A stretch of DNA of 64,000 nucleotides from Glycocaulis alkaliphilus (GTDB lineage: Bacteria; Pseudomonadota; Alphaproteobacteria; Caulobacterales; Maricaulaceae), in contig NZ_CP018911.1 in assembly GCF_004000605.1 (NCBI RefSeq), positions 2,275,001 to 2,339,000 on the forward strand. Reading direction: 5' to 3'. Positions within the stretch are counted from its first letter, which is position 1, and the number at the start of each line of letters is the position of its first letter. Positions 62,824 to 64,000 of the stretch are shown one piece after another. The notes beneath the pieces are model-generated. The model did no database searches, had not been told where the DNA came from, and was given only the letters and a program-made list of their open reading frames with translations. A program made the position numbers and the translations under genes.

Positions 62824-63312
62824 CTAGGGCTGGTCTGGCGGTCCGACAGACCATTGCATCAGGCGCGCAGCGGCCAGCGCCTCGAAGGCGCGCGCGCGGC
62901 GCTTGATGTCTTCAGGCGGATCGCGATCATTGAGGCGCTCCTCCATCCACACGACACCCGCTTCCAGCTCGCCTATCGCATCGTCAATGTCGTCGCGCTG
63001 GCGCTTCAGATCTTCGATGCGCGCGCGAAACCGCAGGATCGAGTTTTCCAGATGCCCGCGGCTGGCATGTTCGGTCGCCTCAAGATCGAGCATTTCCTTG
63101 ATCTCGGCTAGCGAAAACCCGACGCGCTTGCCCCGCAGGATGAGGATAAGCCGGGCCCGGTCCGCAGCCGTATAGAGGCGCGTAGCCCCTTTGCGCTGCG
63201 GCGTTATGAGCCCCTGCTGTTCGTAAAAGCGCAAGGCGCGCGGCGTCACACCGAACGATGCGGCCAGATCGCGGATCGAATAGAGTGTCTCTGCACAGGG
63301 TGACGCCGTCAT
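62824..63312 (-). CDS. MerR-family regulator of the fatty-acid genes
   Basis: A 162-residue MerR-type regulator. The winged helix is residues 10-78 (LYSIRDLAASFGVTPRALRFYEQQGLITPQRKGATRLYTAADRARL), followed by a coiled-coil dimerisation helix (about 95-125). It lacks a metal-binding Cys loop, and relatives control acyl-CoA or branched-chain degradation genes. It lies 72 bases upstream of the acyl-CoA dehydrogenase gene. The start is 63312 (MTASPCAETLYS). A perfect palindrome lies 20 bases before it and is its likely operator. Confidence 0.85.
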   Translation of the reverse strand: MTASPCAETLYSIRDLAASFGVTPRALRFYEQQGLITPQRKGATRLYTAADRARLILILRGKRVGFSLAEIKEMLDLEATEHASRGHLENSILRFRARIEDLKRQRDDIDDAIGELEAGVVWMEERLNDRDPPEDIKRRARAFEALAAARLMQWSVGPPDQP

Positions 63313-63331
63313 GCACGCACTGTCCGCGAAG

Positions 63332-63347
63332 TTGACGTTCACGTCAA
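63332..63347. promoter_or_regulatory. MerR operator-like palindrome
   Basis: TTGACG-TTCA-CGTCAA is a perfect inverted repeat 20-35 bases upstream of the MerR start. A second, weaker copy (TAACGTCAG) lies near 63360. The sequence resembles LiuR-type operators. Confidence 0.6.
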
Positions 63348-63449
63348 CGTCAATTCGAGTTAACGTCAGACATACTGCATGCCGCCTTGACCGCGCCCCA
63401 ATGGCGCGCTTGGCTCTGCGCCAAGCCTGCGCCGGAGGAAAAACATCCA

Positions 63450-64000
63450 ATGTCTGTCAGCACCATCTTACTGGCTCTGTCCCTCGCGGCAACGCCGCCA
63501 GCCGGGCCGTCGCGGCTTGACCCGACCGACATTGAGGCGCTTGAAGCGCTGCTGCGCGCCATGGATGCCCCGGCAGAGGAGCAGGAGGCAGCCAGTGATG
63601 GGGACACCTCAGACGAGGCCGCTGAGGACGACGCAGTCCTGGAAGATACGGGACTGGACGAGGAAGCTGCAGAAGAAGAAGCCGGAGACGGCAGCGAGGC
63701 GCCAGAGCCGGACGCCGGAGCGGCCGCCGATGACGATGAGCCGGCTCCGGCAGCCTCCGCTGAAGCCAGCCCCGCCCCCTTGCCGCACCGCATGACGCCC
63801 CATGTGGGTATGGACCAGTATGAGGCCGTGCGCGGCTCGGCTTTTGGCAGCGCTCTGGCCCTGAACTGGCAGGTGACTGTCGCGCCGCTGGACGATTCCG
63901 GCGCACCCTATGCGGATGTGGCGTTTGAGGACGAAGCTCACATACAGTCACGCACCTTTTTCGCCGGAAGCAACTGGGCCGGAGAACGCTCGGTCAATGG
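63450..64000 (+). CDS. Secreted acidic protein, cut by the window edge
   Basis: An open frame from 63450 continues to the end of the window without a stop, so only 183 codons are seen. A possible signal covers the first 17 residues (MSVSTILLALSLAATPP). Residues about 40-110 are extremely rich in Asp, Glu and Ala (EEAAEEEAGDGSEAPEPDAG), then a folded-looking part starts at PHRMTPHVGMDQYEAVRG. GGAGG 11 bases before the ATG supports the start. No family can be assigned from this part. It is divergent from the MerR gene. Confidence 0.7.
   Translation, partial: MSVSTILLALSLAATPPAGPSRLDPTDIEALEALLRAMDAPAEEQEAASDGDTSDEAAEDDAVLEDTGLDEEAAEEEAGDGSEAPEPDAGAAADDDEPAPAASAEASPAPLPHRMTPHVGMDQYEAVRGSAFGSALALNWQVTVAPLDDSGAPYADVAFEDEAHIQSRTFFAGSNWAGERSVN

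Overview
The window is GC-rich DNA from an alphaproteobacterium. The gene content points to a stalked, flagellated relative of Caulobacter, most likely in the Maricaulales (Maricaulis, Oceanicaulis or Glycocaulis type). The reasons are a holdfast-anchor operon (hfaABD), Caulobacter-type flagellin genes with flaF, flbT and an FlmG-type glycosyltransferase, a FlaEY-like protein and a TipF-like EAL protein. This placement is inferred from gene families; no database search was possible.

Layout. 1-421: two tandem strong promoters reading leftward out of the window. 422-3512: CBS-domain protein, DUF2157/GDYXXLXY membrane pair, rhomboid protease. 3612-6278: hfaABD. 6275-6890: RelE/Xre toxin-antitoxin pair. 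6930-12130: FlaEY-like protein and the first two pseudaminic-acid enzymes (FlmA/PseB, FlmB/PseC). 12131-15126: ammonium transporter and TorF-type porin. 15204-21828: three flagellins, FlaG, FlaF, FlbT and FlmG, with sigma-54 promoters and a cluster of palindromes. 21825-27806: a tightly overlapping operon of ATP-grasp protein, methyltransferase, PseI, PseG, PseF and a frameshifted flavoprotein. 27938-31114: MoxR ATPase and its VWA partner, split by an AT-rich orphan gene. 31292-38940: GST, chorismate mutase, HPt protein, Mn-type superoxide dismutase, HAD hydrolase, BrnTA, TipF-like protein, RES toxin-antitoxin pair. 38939-41930: OmpA lipoprotein and groESL. 41941-43050: a membrane-anchored ribbon-helix-helix gene bracketed by a duplicate of the groEL tail and terminator. 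43142-50459: secreted proteins, hisS, DsbD, redoxin, SapC. 50577-53291: zinc-type TonB receptor with divergent Zur. 53351-55027: thioesterase and two small orphans. 55134-63312: fatty-acid beta-oxidation genes led by a MerR regulator. 63450-end: a secreted acidic protein cut by the window edge.

How it works together. The largest theme is the polar flagellum. Flagellins are made from sigma-54 promoters, modified with pseudaminic acid by the Pse enzymes plus FlmG, handled by FlaF and FlbT, and linked to polar placement by the TipF-like protein. The hfa genes anchor the holdfast at a pole. The Pse operon carries three extra enzymes (ATP-grasp, methyltransferase, flavoprotein) that are not part of the standard pathway and may decorate the sugar further. 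The standard acetyltransferase step (PseH/FlmH) is not encoded here.

Several dispersed palindromic repeat families sit between genes. Their hairpin arms differ between copies in a compensatory way. Three toxin-antitoxin modules, each with its own operator-like repeat, are scattered through the window. No CRISPR array, transposase, prophage, tRNA or rRNA gene was seen inside the window.
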